From positions 1 through 60,034 of IMG/VR virus record IMGVR_UViG_3300049215_000182: a stretch of 60,034 bases of DNA; one strand, 5' to 3'. The notes beneath the pieces were generated by a model. That model saw nothing but the letters and a program-made list of their open reading frames with translations. It was not told the DNA's origin and did no database searches. A program made the translations under genes and the position numbers. The stretch is from a virus. This document shows positions 23,722 to 31,871 of the stretch, piece after piece (the first letter of the stretch is position 1; every line of letters begins with the position of its first letter).

Positions 23722-24249
23722 ATGTCTAACGCATTTGCTGAAGCTGCGGGTACTGCCGAAGCTGATGATGCCAACGTCGAGACTGAAGACGGCAATGGCA
23801 TTGTCGTAGACCTCGGTGGCGTCAACGAGGAGGGTAACTTTGTTGCCATGCCTCGTGGCCTGTATGACGTCACCGTGGTCCAACTGGACTTCGGCAAGAG
23901 TCAGAGGTCGAACAACCCCATGTGGACATGGGTATTCGAAGTTGATGGAGGTGAGTTCAACGGCCGCAAGCTGTTCTACCATACCGTCTTCAATGAAGGC
24001 GGTCTGCCTCGTGTCAAGCGTACTCTTGCTCGGATTCAGACTGACGACGGCTACCCACAGGCGTTGCTGAACCAGAAGTTCAATCCCCAGACAGTCGCCG
24101 ACGAAGGGCGCCTACTCGGGGCACGAGCCAAGGTGCGACTGGATATCCGTGTCTACCAGGGCAAGAAAGGCAACGATGTCAAAGATGTCCTGCCTCCTGG
24201 TCCTGCAGGAGCTGCAGCTGGTGGCGGTGGCGCCTTCGCAGGCGTCTAA
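23722..24249 (+). CDS. DUF669-like single-strand DNA-binding protein
   Basis: This 175-residue protein follows the DUF669 pattern of phage SSB-like proteins: an N-terminal acidic/Ala-rich part, then MPRGLYDVTVVQLDFGKS, WTWVFEVDGGEFNGRKLFYH, LLGARAKVRLDIRVYQGKKG and NDVKDVLPPG with a Gly/Ala-rich tail. DUF669 genes usually sit next to Sak4-type recombinases, as here. GGAGG lies 6 nt before ATG 23722; ATG 23716 is too close to it. Between this gene and the previous one are two small stems (AGGTTG/CAACCT; AGTAC/GTACT) but no clear promoter. Confidence 0.8.
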   Translation: MSNAFAEAAGTAEADDANVETEDGNGIVVDLGGVNEEGNFVAMPRGLYDVTVVQLDFGKSQRSNNPMWTWVFEVDGGEFNGRKLFYHTVFNEGGLPRVKRTLARIQTDDGYPQALLNQKFNPQTVADEGRLLGARAKVRLDIRVYQGKKGNDVKDVLPPGPAGAAAGGGGAFAGV

Positions 24250-24471
24250 CCAACCCAGCAGTAGAACTTAGGTGTTTATCGCGGCTCAGTGAGGCATTCT
24301 GAGGAAAGACACAATTCCCGCGGCAGGAACCAAGGACAGCAAGCCAACTGTGGGCTATAGCACAATGCCCTGCACATCTAGGTTAGGTTAGCTTAGGTTA
24401 GGTTAGGTTAGGTTAGGTTAGGTTAGGTTCGACTTCAGGCTTCACACCCAGAGAAGGAAAAGGAGAAGGTA
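24250..24471 (+). promoter_or_regulatory. Structured leader in front of queC
   Basis: No gene is seen in this 222-bp gap. The first part can fold as an outer CGCGG/CCGCG stem holding CTCAG/CTGAG, followed by GCAGG/CCTGC around an AGCC/GGCT stem. The last part is a pentanucleotide repeat and a strong ribosome site (AAGGAGAAGG) before ATG 24472. No known preQ1 or other riboswitch consensus is recognised. Position directly ahead of the preQ0 pathway makes a regulatory RNA a reasonable guess. Confidence 0.4.
24381..24430 (+). repeat. Pentanucleotide tract (GGTTA)10
   Basis: Ten consecutive 5-bp units: eight are exactly GGTTA, the third is GCTTA and the last is GGTTC. The tract ends 42 bp before the queC start. 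Length change by slippage would move upstream elements by half-helical steps, so it could vary expression. Confidence 0.95.
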
Positions 24472-25329
24472 ATGGATTTGCACCGGTCATTCGTTTTACA
24501 TAGTGGGGGTGTTGATAGTTCGACAGCCCTTGCTATGGCGAGAGCTGAAGCTTATTCAGAGGGTATCTGGCATGATGTCGTGAGCATCTCTGTCGACTAC
24601 GGACAAAGACACAAGAAAGAAACGGAGTTCGCACAGAAACTCTGTGACTTCTTCGGTGTCAGCCATGAGACAGTCTCGATGGCATATCCACCGAAGAGCA
24701 TGCTCACAGATCCAAGTATCAAGCTTCCAAGTTCGACTTATGCTGAGTTGCCAGAAGGCATCTCGCCTACGTACGTTCCCTTCAGGAATGGACAGCTTCT
24801 GTCACGAATCGCAGGCATTGCACAGGGCTGGATCATGGAACAAGATAAGCTGGGGATCAACGCAAAAGCCTCTATCTGGTTCGGCGCCCATGCTGATGAT
24901 GCAGCTCGAGATGCCTATCCAGACTGTACCCCCGAGTTCATAGGTGTCATGGCGTCTGCTATCCACCTCGGCACCTATCGTCGCGTGAGGCTCATCACCC
25001 CATTCACCCATATGGAGAAGAAGTCTATCGTCGAGATTGGCTCCAAGTTGGGACTGCCTTACGATCTAACGTGGAGCTGCTATGACGGGAAAGAGAAACA
25101 CTGCGGCACTTGCCCTACATGCCGTGCTCGCAAAGAAGCCTTCCAGCTAGCGCAACTACCGGATCCTACCACATATGAAGATGGTCTCCTAGTGTCTCAC
25201 GGATCACTTCACGGTACTTATACAACACCAGCCCCAGATTACATGGTTGATGAGCCAAAAGCCTTTGTCCAGCGAGGGCTCAAACCAGATCACGGCACAG
25301 ACATGGGAAATGATACCATACCATTCTAA
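24472..25329 (+). CDS. queC: 7-cyano-7-deazaguanine (preQ0) synthase QueC
   Basis: QueC converts 7-carboxy-7-deazaguanine to preQ0, using ATP and ammonia. The PP-loop SGGVDS is at residues 11-16, SVDYGQRHKKE follows, and GAHADDAARDAYPDC carries the substrate pocket. The zinc site is formed by C203, C211, C214 and C217 (CYDGKEKHCGTCPTC). At 285 residues it is longer than cellular QueC (about 230) by a C-terminal tail of roughly 60 residues. No glutamine-amidotransferase (Gat) domain is fused, in contrast to the Gat-QueC of phage 9g, so the end product should stay at preQ0. It is the first gene of the cluster. Confidence 0.92.
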   Translation: MDLHRSFVLHSGGVDSSTALAMARAEAYSEGIWHDVVSISVDYGQRHKKETEFAQKLCDFFGVSHETVSMAYPPKSMLTDPSIKLPSSTYAELPEGISPTYVPFRNGQLLSRIAGIAQGWIMEQDKLGINAKASIWFGAHADDAARDAYPDCTPEFIGVMASAIHLGTYRRVRLITPFTHMEKKSIVEIGSKLGLPYDLTWSCYDGKEKHCGTCPTCRARKEAFQLAQLPDPTTYEDGLLVSHGSLHGTYTTPAPDYMVDEPKAFVQRGLKPDHGTDMGNDTIPF

Positions 25330-25356
25330 TCAAATTCGAGGAGAAAGGTTGATACG

Positions 25357-25881
25357 ATGGGAGGCTTTTCGATTACGAGACAAATAGGCATCGATGTTGG
25401 TCATCGTGTGCCTACACATGGCTCGAAGTGCTGGAACTGGCATGGACATCGATACACGATCAATGCCACGTGCAAGTCATCAGAACTACACAGAGAAGGA
25501 TTCCAGACTGATATGGTTCTAGACTTCGGCTTCCTCAAGCATGTCATGATGGAGTACTGTGATGACCTATGTGATCATGGAACTGTGGTATGGGTTGATG
25601 ATCCACTACTGCATGTCATGATACCAGCTAAACAGTACCGTGACATGGTTATCCACACAGTGAAGCGGGAACCCATGATCTACTGCCTAGTAAACGAAAA
25701 CCGCGACAGAAATCAGACAAAGGTTCTCGTTGTGCCTTTCATTCCTACAGCTGAACGCCTTGCAGAGTTCTGGTTTAAGCTGATGGTAGATAGAGTCCAT
25801 GAGCTGAGTCAAGGCCTTGCAGAGCTGAGTGAGGTCGAGGTCTTCGAGACACCTAACTGCTCTGCGAGGTACCCACAATGA
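25357..25881 (+). CDS. queD: 6-carboxytetrahydropterin synthase QueD
   Basis: QueD makes 6-carboxy-tetrahydropterin from dihydroneopterin triphosphate. The zinc ligands H16, H29 and H31 are seen in VGHRVP and CWNWHGH, and the catalytic Cys is C25. A DLCDHGTVV motif corresponds to the usual LDH region, and VFETPNCSARY near the end to the Glu substrate-binding motif. At 174 residues it is somewhat longer than cellular QueD, with an insert around DPLLHVMIPAKQYRDMV. The stop overlaps the queE start (ATGA). Confidence 0.9.
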   Translation: MGGFSITRQIGIDVGHRVPTHGSKCWNWHGHRYTINATCKSSELHREGFQTDMVLDFGFLKHVMMEYCDDLCDHGTVVWVDDPLLHVMIPAKQYRDMVIHTVKREPMIYCLVNENRDRNQTKVLVVPFIPTAERLAEFWFKLMVDRVHELSQGLAELSEVEVFETPNCSARYPQ

Positions 25882-26645
25882 CTACCGATGCTAAAGTATC
25901 TTACGAGTACATAGCCGAAGACAAACGGCTGCCTGTCATTGAGATATTTGGTCCTGTTATTCAGGGTGAGGGAGCAATGATAGGCCGTGTTACCCATTTC
26001 CTACGTCTGGGAGGATGCGGGTACAGGTGTGACTGGTGTGACAGCCTCCACGCAGTCCTCCCTGAAGAGGTGAAGAAGAACGCCAAGCGCCTAGCAGTTA
26101 CTCAGATCACGGATGCCCTCTTGCAACTTGGAAGCCCCCACACTGGAGCCAAGTGGGTAACTATCTCTGGTGGTGATCCTGTGATGTATGAGCTCTCACC
26201 GCTGATCGATAGACTTCACTATGAGGGCTTTCGGGTAGCCATCGAGACACAGGGGCAGTTCTTCAAGCAGTGGCTTATCAACTGCGATAGTGTCACAGTC
26301 TCTCCCAAGCCACCAAGCAGTGGCATGGCTGAGAAACTTGACCGCGACATGCTCTCAGCCTACTCATCTCTCATTGCACCCCCTCGCATTAGCCTCAAGG
26401 TGGTGATAATGGATCTTGAAGATCTTGAGTGGGCAACTCAACTACATGCTGACTATCCTAGGGTCAACTTCTTCCTGTCAGTAGGTACACAGAATAACGG
26501 CGAGACTGACAGTGATGTGTTAGCTAGCAAGATCCTTACCAGGTATCGCTGGCTGATCGAAGAGGCTCAGAAGTATGGCCTTGCTAATGTCTCCATCCTT
26601 CCGCAAATGCACGCCATGCTGTATGGTCACAAGTTGGGAGTCTAA
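25878..26645 (+). CDS. queE: 7-carboxy-7-deazaguanine synthase QueE (radical SAM)
   Basis: QueE is a radical SAM enzyme that contracts the pterin ring. EIFGPVIQGEGAMIGR is the QueE start signature. The 4Fe-4S cluster Cys triad is C47, C51 and C54 (CGYRCDWC). WVTISGGDPVMYE is the GGE-like SAM-binding motif, with Asp in place of Glu. VTVSPKPPSSG is the typical late strand. The length of 255 residues is normal for this family. It overlaps queD by 4 nt and is followed by folE after 5 bp. Confidence 0.92.
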   Translation: MTTDAKVSYEYIAEDKRLPVIEIFGPVIQGEGAMIGRVTHFLRLGGCGYRCDWCDSLHAVLPEEVKKNAKRLAVTQITDALLQLGSPHTGAKWVTISGGDPVMYELSPLIDRLHYEGFRVAIETQGQFFKQWLINCDSVTVSPKPPSSGMAEKLDRDMLSAYSSLIAPPRISLKVVIMDLEDLEWATQLHADYPRVNFFLSVGTQNNGETDSDVLASKILTRYRWLIEEAQKYGLANVSILPQMHAMLYGHKLGV

Positions 26646-26650
26646 CAGAT

Positions 26651-27388
26651 ATGCGTAAATCCTCAAGTAAGATAACACCTGCACAGGCTTTCAATAGTCA
26701 CCACAGATACAGGAAAAAAGGAAAGCCAACACCTGTAGCTCCCATTCCAACTGAACTCGAAGCCGAAGCCGAAGCCGAAGCCGAAGCCGACGGGCTCAAT
26801 CCGGACTACGAGCCTGTACCTGGCGTGAAGCAGATAGCTGTAGATGCCATGGCTCATGTGCTGAACATCATGTATGGTTGGGAATCTGATGATGCGCAAG
26901 CTAAGACACCTCTGAGGTTCCTCAAGTACCTAGCTGAGTTCAACAAGCCTTACACTCCGAAGGATGTCTTAGGAGACCTCTTCGAGGGAACTAAGGCTGA
27001 GAACATCGGAGGCGTCATCGTACAAAGCAACATACCTTTTAGGATGATCTGTGAACATCACCTTCTTCCTGCTGTGGGTCACGCTTGCGTTGGTTATATA
27101 CCTAGGGGCAAAGTTGTCGGCCTCTCCAAGATTGCCCGCCTTGTACAAGCAGTTGGTACATCACGTCCAGGCATGCAGGAAATCTTCTGCGAAGAGATAA
27201 CAGACGTACTACATGACTACACAGATGCCAACGGAACTATAACAGTGATCAAGAGCCTACATACCTGTATGGCCTGTCGAGGTGTGTATACTCCTGACAC
27301 CCTGACCTCCACATCTTGCGTGCGAGGACTCTTCCGAGATGTGCCATCAGCACGATCGGAATTCTTTGCCGTAGCCGGCATCAAGTAG
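26651..27388 (+). CDS. folE: GTP cyclohydrolase I FolE
   Basis: FolE converts GTP to dihydroneopterin triphosphate, the first step of the 7-deazaguanine pathway; a phage copy removes dependence on the host enzyme. CEHHLLP at residues 134-140 gives zinc ligands C134 and H137, and TCMACRGVYT gives the third ligand, C206. VGYIPRGKVVGLSKIARLVQ is the family core. The N-terminal 60 residues are extra and include five Glu-Ala units from a 6-bp DNA repeat (about 26759-26790), a likely flexible linker. Confidence 0.92.
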   Translation: MRKSSSKITPAQAFNSHHRYRKKGKPTPVAPIPTELEAEAEAEAEADGLNPDYEPVPGVKQIAVDAMAHVLNIMYGWESDDAQAKTPLRFLKYLAEFNKPYTPKDVLGDLFEGTKAENIGGVIVQSNIPFRMICEHHLLPAVGHACVGYIPRGKVVGLSKIARLVQAVGTSRPGMQEIFCEEITDVLHDYTDANGTITVIKSLHTCMACRGVYTPDTLTSTSCVRGLFRDVPSARSEFFAVAGIK

Positions 27389-27412
27389 AAGACACAATAA
27401 AGGCAAGACTCT

Positions 27413-27706
27413 ATGACTCCAAACCAGAGGAGTGCTCTCAGAGCACTGCCTGTCTTCAATGTCCAAGGTTGGCTTAGGCATGTAGCCGACCTTCTAGAGG
27501 CAGGCGTTGTCACATTGCATCACCACCAGATTGCAATGGATAATTCCGACCTCGCCATCAATGCCAGGTTCTCCATCGTCGACAAGAAGCATCTGGAGAT
27601 GCTCGACATAGCCGACAAGCATGAGACCCAGACCCAGACCATGACCAAACCTGAAATGCGTAAAGAAGAGAAGGCGGCACAAGGGCATGTCCATACAGAT
27701 TCCTAA
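27413..27706 (+). CDS. Hypothetical protein inside the 7-deazaguanine cluster (97 aa)
   Basis: No family is recognised. The N-terminus (NQRSALRALPVFNVQGWLRH) is helical, and the segment HHHQIAMDNSDLAINARFSI has three consecutive His that could bind metal. The C-terminus is charged. It sits between folE and dpdA and overlaps dpdA by 20 nt, so it is co-translated with the base-exchange enzyme. A role in the modification pathway is suggested only by position. Confidence 0.65.
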   Translation: MTPNQRSALRALPVFNVQGWLRHVADLLEAGVVTLHHHQIAMDNSDLAINARFSIVDKKHLEMLDIADKHETQTQTMTKPEMRKEEKAAQGHVHTDS

Positions 27707-28484
27707 CTTTCCGAGGTATGCTCCTGTATGCCCTCCCCATGTTCTAGGCGCCCTCAAGTCTTGGGGTGTAGGTATCGCGGGATCATATCATCTGCTTCTG
27801 GCACATGATGTGGCAGCGAATCCAACAAGCTACAGGGGTTTGCTTCCACCTAACTCTCTGGTCATCATGGATAACTCGATCATTGAACTTGGGTATCCTG
27901 TCGAGCCTGACGTCATGCATAAGGCTCTCAACATTGTAGAGGCTCAGATTATTGTCCTACCTGACGTCATACGTAACAAGGACAAGACAATCGAACTGGC
28001 TTGCGAGTATGCCAACACCTATGAACCCTATCTAGCTCGGGGTCAAAAGTTCATGGCTGTACCTCAAGGCAACACCTTGGCAGAGTTAAGGGAGTGTGCC
28101 TGGGAGCTCTCACACATGCCCGGTGTGGAGTACTGGGGCGTCGGTCGCTTCGTCACCGACATGCTGGGAACTCGAAAAGATTTCCTGAACTGGCTTTACG
28201 TTACCATGCGTAAAGAGTTCGGGGCACATGAAAGATTCATTCACCTCTTGGGGTTCTCAGACAACTTCCAGGATGATATCACCTGTGCCAAGAAGCTCGG
28301 TGTGATGGGTATCGACAGTGCCGCACCTATCAGAGAAGGACAAGAAAGGAGACTTATGTACAGGCACCCTCTAGGGCCGCACAGCAAGAGGGGTAAGACC
28401 TGGTGGGAAGATGTCCCAAGTGTCATCACGTCTGAAACTATTGCCAACCTTTCACTGATCCGTAATTGGATCCTGGAGATCTAA
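27687..28484 (+). CDS. dpdA: DpdA-type DNA 7-deazaguanine transglycosylase
   Basis: This 265-residue TIM-barrel-like protein is related to tRNA-guanine transglycosylases and fits the short phage DpdA type. MDNSIIELG (61-69, D62) is the likely catalytic/substrate motif, LPDVI (91-95) the next barrel strand, MAVPQG (123-128) the base-pocket loop, HLLGFS (186-191) and GIDSAAP (208-214) the later strands. DpdA enzymes exchange guanine in DNA for a 7-deazaguanine base. The neighbouring queC-queD-queE-folE genes supply preQ0, which supports a DNA rather than tRNA target. No zinc-binding Cys cluster typical of bacterial TGT is seen. Confidence 0.85.
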   Translation: MSIQIPNFPRYAPVCPPHVLGALKSWGVGIAGSYHLLLAHDVAANPTSYRGLLPPNSLVIMDNSIIELGYPVEPDVMHKALNIVEAQIIVLPDVIRNKDKTIELACEYANTYEPYLARGQKFMAVPQGNTLAELRECAWELSHMPGVEYWGVGRFVTDMLGTRKDFLNWLYVTMRKEFGAHERFIHLLGFSDNFQDDITCAKKLGVMGIDSAAPIREGQERRLMYRHPLGPHSKRGKTWWEDVPSVITSETIANLSLIRNWILEI

Positions 28485-28485
28485 C

Positions 28486-28737
28486 ATGATCGAAGTCATC
28501 GGCTACGCTACGTTGGATGAACTGAATAAGGTCAAGAAAGACCTAGCTCAACAGGAAATACTCATACTGCAGATGACAGGTATCCTCGAGACCATGGAGC
28601 AGGTACTCGGTGCGATGATCAACAAGTTCATTGCCATGGGAACCCTATCCCATGAAGAGGTACATCGACAGGAAGCCCGAATGGGTGAGGTCTCCAACAG
28701 CATCCAAAGCCTGAAGCAAGCTAAGTTCGATAGGTAA
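28486..28737 (+). CDS. Hypothetical coiled-coil protein (83 aa)
   Basis: Heptad-like helices (LDELNKVKKDLAQQEILIL; EEVHRQEARMGEVSNSI) indicate a small coiled-coil protein, perhaps a trimer or dimer. It begins one base after the dpdA stop and ends 25 bp before the polymerase gene. No known family; a polymerase or DpdA accessory factor is possible by position alone. Confidence 0.65.
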   Translation: MIEVIGYATLDELNKVKKDLAQQEILILQMTGILETMEQVLGAMINKFIAMGTLSHEEVHRQEARMGEVSNSIQSLKQAKFDR

Positions 28738-28762
28738 GTGAGGCAAGTGAGGCAGACGAAAT

Positions 28763-31432
28763 ATGGGTGGATTGTTAGCAGGGCCGAAACCGAACCACCC
28801 CAGCAACCTAGGAGCATGCCCATCTTGTCCGTACGGGGGACCTAAATGCGGCAGCAGAGGGAATCCTGAGGCTCCGATTGTCTTTGTAGGTGAGGCCCCT
28901 GGTATCCAAGAGCTGAACAGTAGGTGGGCTTTAACGGGCCCATCTGGTGACCTGTTCTGGCGATCACTCCCAACTGAGTTAAGGTCTTGGGGGATCTCCC
29001 CTGAGAACGACATCTTAGTGCTAAACACTTTGCAGTGCCGCCCACCATCCACTAAGGATGCCAAGAAGAACACAGCCTTAGTGTCAACAGGAGCAGATGT
29101 ATGCCGCTCAAGGTTATTCTCTCAGTTGACACGACATCCTCGGAAAGTGATCGTGACTATGGGGAACCATGCATCACGTGTGGTGTTAGGTAACTCAAAC
29201 CTGAAGATCACCCAGGTACGTGGTATGCTCGTACAATCGCCACATGCAAGTATTGGGGTACTCCCCATCGTCCATCCAGCTGCACTCTTAAGGGGTACGG
29301 GAAACTACAGACAATTCCGAAATGATCTCACCTATGCTTTTGATCTCCTACGTGGTACACCTCCCAAGAAGCCAATAGTCCCTACTTGGTACATTGCAGA
29401 CACAGAAGATGACCTCTGGGAGATCTACAACACGCTCAAAGATAAGCCATACATTGCAGCTGATACGGAGACTGCAGGTTTCAATCACCTGACAGATGAA
29501 GTCCTTGCCATAGGTTTATGTGCAGACCCCGAAGAGGTGTACATCATACCTGGTGAGGTTGCCAGTAGATATCCTACTACGACAGCGGAGATCTTCATCA
29601 ATAAAGGTCCCCAATTCATTTGGCATAATGGCAAATTTGATATGCGCTTCATGCGCCATCATATTACCCCTCACAGTAGGGTTGATGAAGACACGATGCT
29701 GCTCAGCTATACCTTAGATGAGGTAGGAGGTATCCATGACTTGGAGCAGGTATCAGGAGACCTTATTGGGGCACCTGATTACAAGCACATGCTTAAGCCG
29801 TATCTACCCAGGAGGAGCACCTCTTATCGAGTCATTCCTCGACACATTCTTTACCACTACCTCGCCCTTGATACATCTAACACCAGGCAGATATTTAATC
29901 CGCTTAGAGAACAGGTGCGATCTGATAGCCGACTGGATACCCTTTACACCCGTGTTCTCCTCACAGCATCAGAGTACCTGTACAAGATCGAGAAGCGGGG
30001 CATCACAGTCTGTCCCAATAGAGTTGAGCGGCAAGCAAGAGTCCTACAAGCACGAATCGAGGACGCTAACAAACGCCTCCAGGAAATTGTTCGAAGAGTT
30101 GGTGGAACTGATATTAACCCAGGATCGCCTAAGCAGCTTGCACACCTCCTGTGGGACGTCCTCAAGTTCGTACCTCCCAGAGCTGGGAGTCGCAGCACTG
30201 GTAAAGAAGTTCTGGCTAGCCTTCCCAAACACCCTGTACTGACAGCATTGCAGGATTACAGAAGAGCACAGAAAGCAAAGAGCACATATGTCGACTCTCT
30301 CAAGAAGAATGTCAACGTTGACGGACGTGTTCATAGTACCTATCTCATTCACGGAACCAGGACGGGTAGGCTCAGTAGCCGTGGTCCGAATATGCAAAAC
30401 ATCCCACGAGATACTGCACTGCGTGGAATGTATTGTGCCTCCCCTGGGTATGTGTTTATCAAGGTAGACTTAAATCAGGCAGAGCTGAGATCTCTCGCTT
30501 GTACCAGCCTTGATGACTATCTCCTCGAGGTATATTGTTCAAACACCCGCTCACTGCATTCTGAAACAGCTGAAGAATTCTATCCCGGTTGGAAAGCACG
30601 CGGGGGCAAGAAAAGCCATCAAGGTGGTGAGGAGCTTATCCGTGCAAAAGCCGTTAACTTCGGCGTCGTGTATGGCCGTACGGCGGAGAGCCTTGCGGAC
30701 GAGTATAAGCTCCCAGTGCAGGAAGCTCAGAAGTGGATTGACAGGTGGTTCAAGCGATCACCTAAGGCAAAGGCATTCATCGATAGGTGCCGAGCCGCTC
30801 CTATTACAGGGACTACATTAGTCACACCTTTTGGCCGCAAGAAAAGGCATATGATCGTCACAAGGGAGAATCTCAGCGCGTTGCAGAATGAGGCATCCAA
30901 TTTCCCTCATCAATCCATTGCATCTGAGATCTGCGGTCTAGGAGCAGCCAAGGCGGCAGAGATACTAGACTTCTGGGGTATCTATCCGGTGAATGCAGTC
31001 CACGATGAGGCTATGTTCGAGTGTCCGGATATCCCAGAAGTAATAGCGTGGGCTAAGTGGGTCATAGAGCAATGCATGGAATCCATAGCTCCTGAATGGG
31101 GTCTCAAAGCTGTCCCATTCAAGGCTGAGGGTGACGTAGGTAAGCGTTGGGGAATCTATCGCAAGGAGCCATACAACTATGAGCCAGAATCTAATGACCC
31201 TGATACCAGGTTCAGGCCCTCACAAAGGGTTGTTGACCTACTCAACGATTTACGACGCAACACTAGCCTACTGGCGTCTAAGCCTACGCTGCAACAACCA
31301 CCCATCATCTTCCCCAGTGACGGTGGAACAAGCAACGAAGGAGATACGGAGGATCTTGACAATGACTGGGATCCCTCCGACGGCCTCACTGCGTTTGGTT
31401 TTGTACCGCTTGCAGATGCGGATAGTGAATAA
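28763..31432 (+). CDS. Family A DNA polymerase with N-terminal uracil-DNA glycosylase domain
   Basis: Three modules make up this 889-residue protein. Residues 15-195 are a family 4-like uracil-DNA glycosylase: cluster cysteines C19, C22, C92 and C114, the active-site motif VFVGEAPG (41-47) and the late motif IVHPAAL (H171). Next is a 3'-5' exonuclease with ADTETAG (233-239) and HNGKFDMRF. Then comes a Pol I-type polymerase with motif A VDLNQAELRS, motif B RAKAVNFGVVYG and motif C NAVHDEAMFE. No 5' nuclease domain is present. A glycosylase domain in front of a phage family A polymerase is known for SPO1-type phages. The gene follows the base-modification cluster closely. Confidence 0.9.
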   Translation: MGGLLAGPKPNHPSNLGACPSCPYGGPKCGSRGNPEAPIVFVGEAPGIQELNSRWALTGPSGDLFWRSLPTELRSWGISPENDILVLNTLQCRPPSTKDAKKNTALVSTGADVCRSRLFSQLTRHPRKVIVTMGNHASRVVLGNSNLKITQVRGMLVQSPHASIGVLPIVHPAALLRGTGNYRQFRNDLTYAFDLLRGTPPKKPIVPTWYIADTEDDLWEIYNTLKDKPYIAADTETAGFNHLTDEVLAIGLCADPEEVYIIPGEVASRYPTTTAEIFINKGPQFIWHNGKFDMRFMRHHITPHSRVDEDTMLLSYTLDEVGGIHDLEQVSGDLIGAPDYKHMLKPYLPRRSTSYRVIPRHILYHYLALDTSNTRQIFNPLREQVRSDSRLDTLYTRVLLTASEYLYKIEKRGITVCPNRVERQARVLQARIEDANKRLQEIVRRVGGTDINPGSPKQLAHLLWDVLKFVPPRAGSRSTGKEVLASLPKHPVLTALQDYRRAQKAKSTYVDSLKKNVNVDGRVHSTYLIHGTRTGRLSSRGPNMQNIPRDTALRGMYCASPGYVFIKVDLNQAELRSLACTSLDDYLLEVYCSNTRSLHSETAEEFYPGWKARGGKKSHQGGEELIRAKAVNFGVVYGRTAESLADEYKLPVQEAQKWIDRWFKRSPKAKAFIDRCRAAPITGTTLVTPFGRKKRHMIVTRENLSALQNEASNFPHQSIASEICGLGAAKAAEILDFWGIYPVNAVHDEAMFECPDIPEVIAWAKWVIEQCMESIAPEWGLKAVPFKAEGDVGKRWGIYRKEPYNYEPESNDPDTRFRPSQRVVDLLNDLRRNTSLLASKPTLQQPPIIFPSDGGTSNEGDTEDLDNDWDPSDGLTAFGFVPLADADSE

Positions 31433-31480
31433 CCCCTAAACATACCACCTAAACTAAACCAACCTTGATCGGAACACACC

Positions 31481-31801
31481 ATGGCTTCGAATGATGACCT
31501 TAGCAATATCATCCCTCCGGACTTCTTCAGCAAGAGGCAGTCTGACCTGGCTGATGAACCTGAACTCATTCCACAGAAGTCCTGTGGCTTGTGTGCTAAT
31601 GCCTATGCAGTCAAAGGATTTCCTGGCTTTCCTGCCGACATCAACATGCGAGAGTGTCGTGAGAGCTCACCCACAGTAGCGTTCTTCCTACTACCTCCTC
31701 AACGTCCTAGTCAAGGTCCCGCTGTGATGGAGCACTCTGGCTGGCCTAAGGTTCACTCCAGCTTCACTTGTGGCCGCTGGCGACCAATTCAGGCTAACTA
31801 A
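31481..31801 (+). CDS. Hypothetical Cys-containing protein (106 aa)
   Basis: Four spaced cysteines (SCGLCANAY, RECRESSPT, FTCGRW) look like a metal site. Small phage proteins with this CxxC...C...C layout are common near MazG and polymerase genes but have no known function. It is read from ATG 31481. Confidence 0.7.
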   Translation: MASNDDLSNIIPPDFFSKRQSDLADEPELIPQKSCGLCANAYAVKGFPGFPADINMRECRESSPTVAFFLLPPQRPSQGPAVMEHSGWPKVHSSFTCGRWRPIQAN

Positions 31802-31871
31802 AAAACAGCGGAACGCTAGGCTTCGCCCTTGCACGGACCTCCCGTTTAACGTACACCAAGGAATATCAGCC

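Noticed and set aside
24295-24330. GAGGAAAG motif recalling RNase P RNA
   Set aside because: The rest of the RNase P consensus is missing and the gap is too short for that RNA.
24250-24471. preQ1 riboswitch of a known class
   Set aside because: No preQ1-I, -II or -III consensus could be recognised; only generic stems are visible, so it is listed as an unclassified leader.
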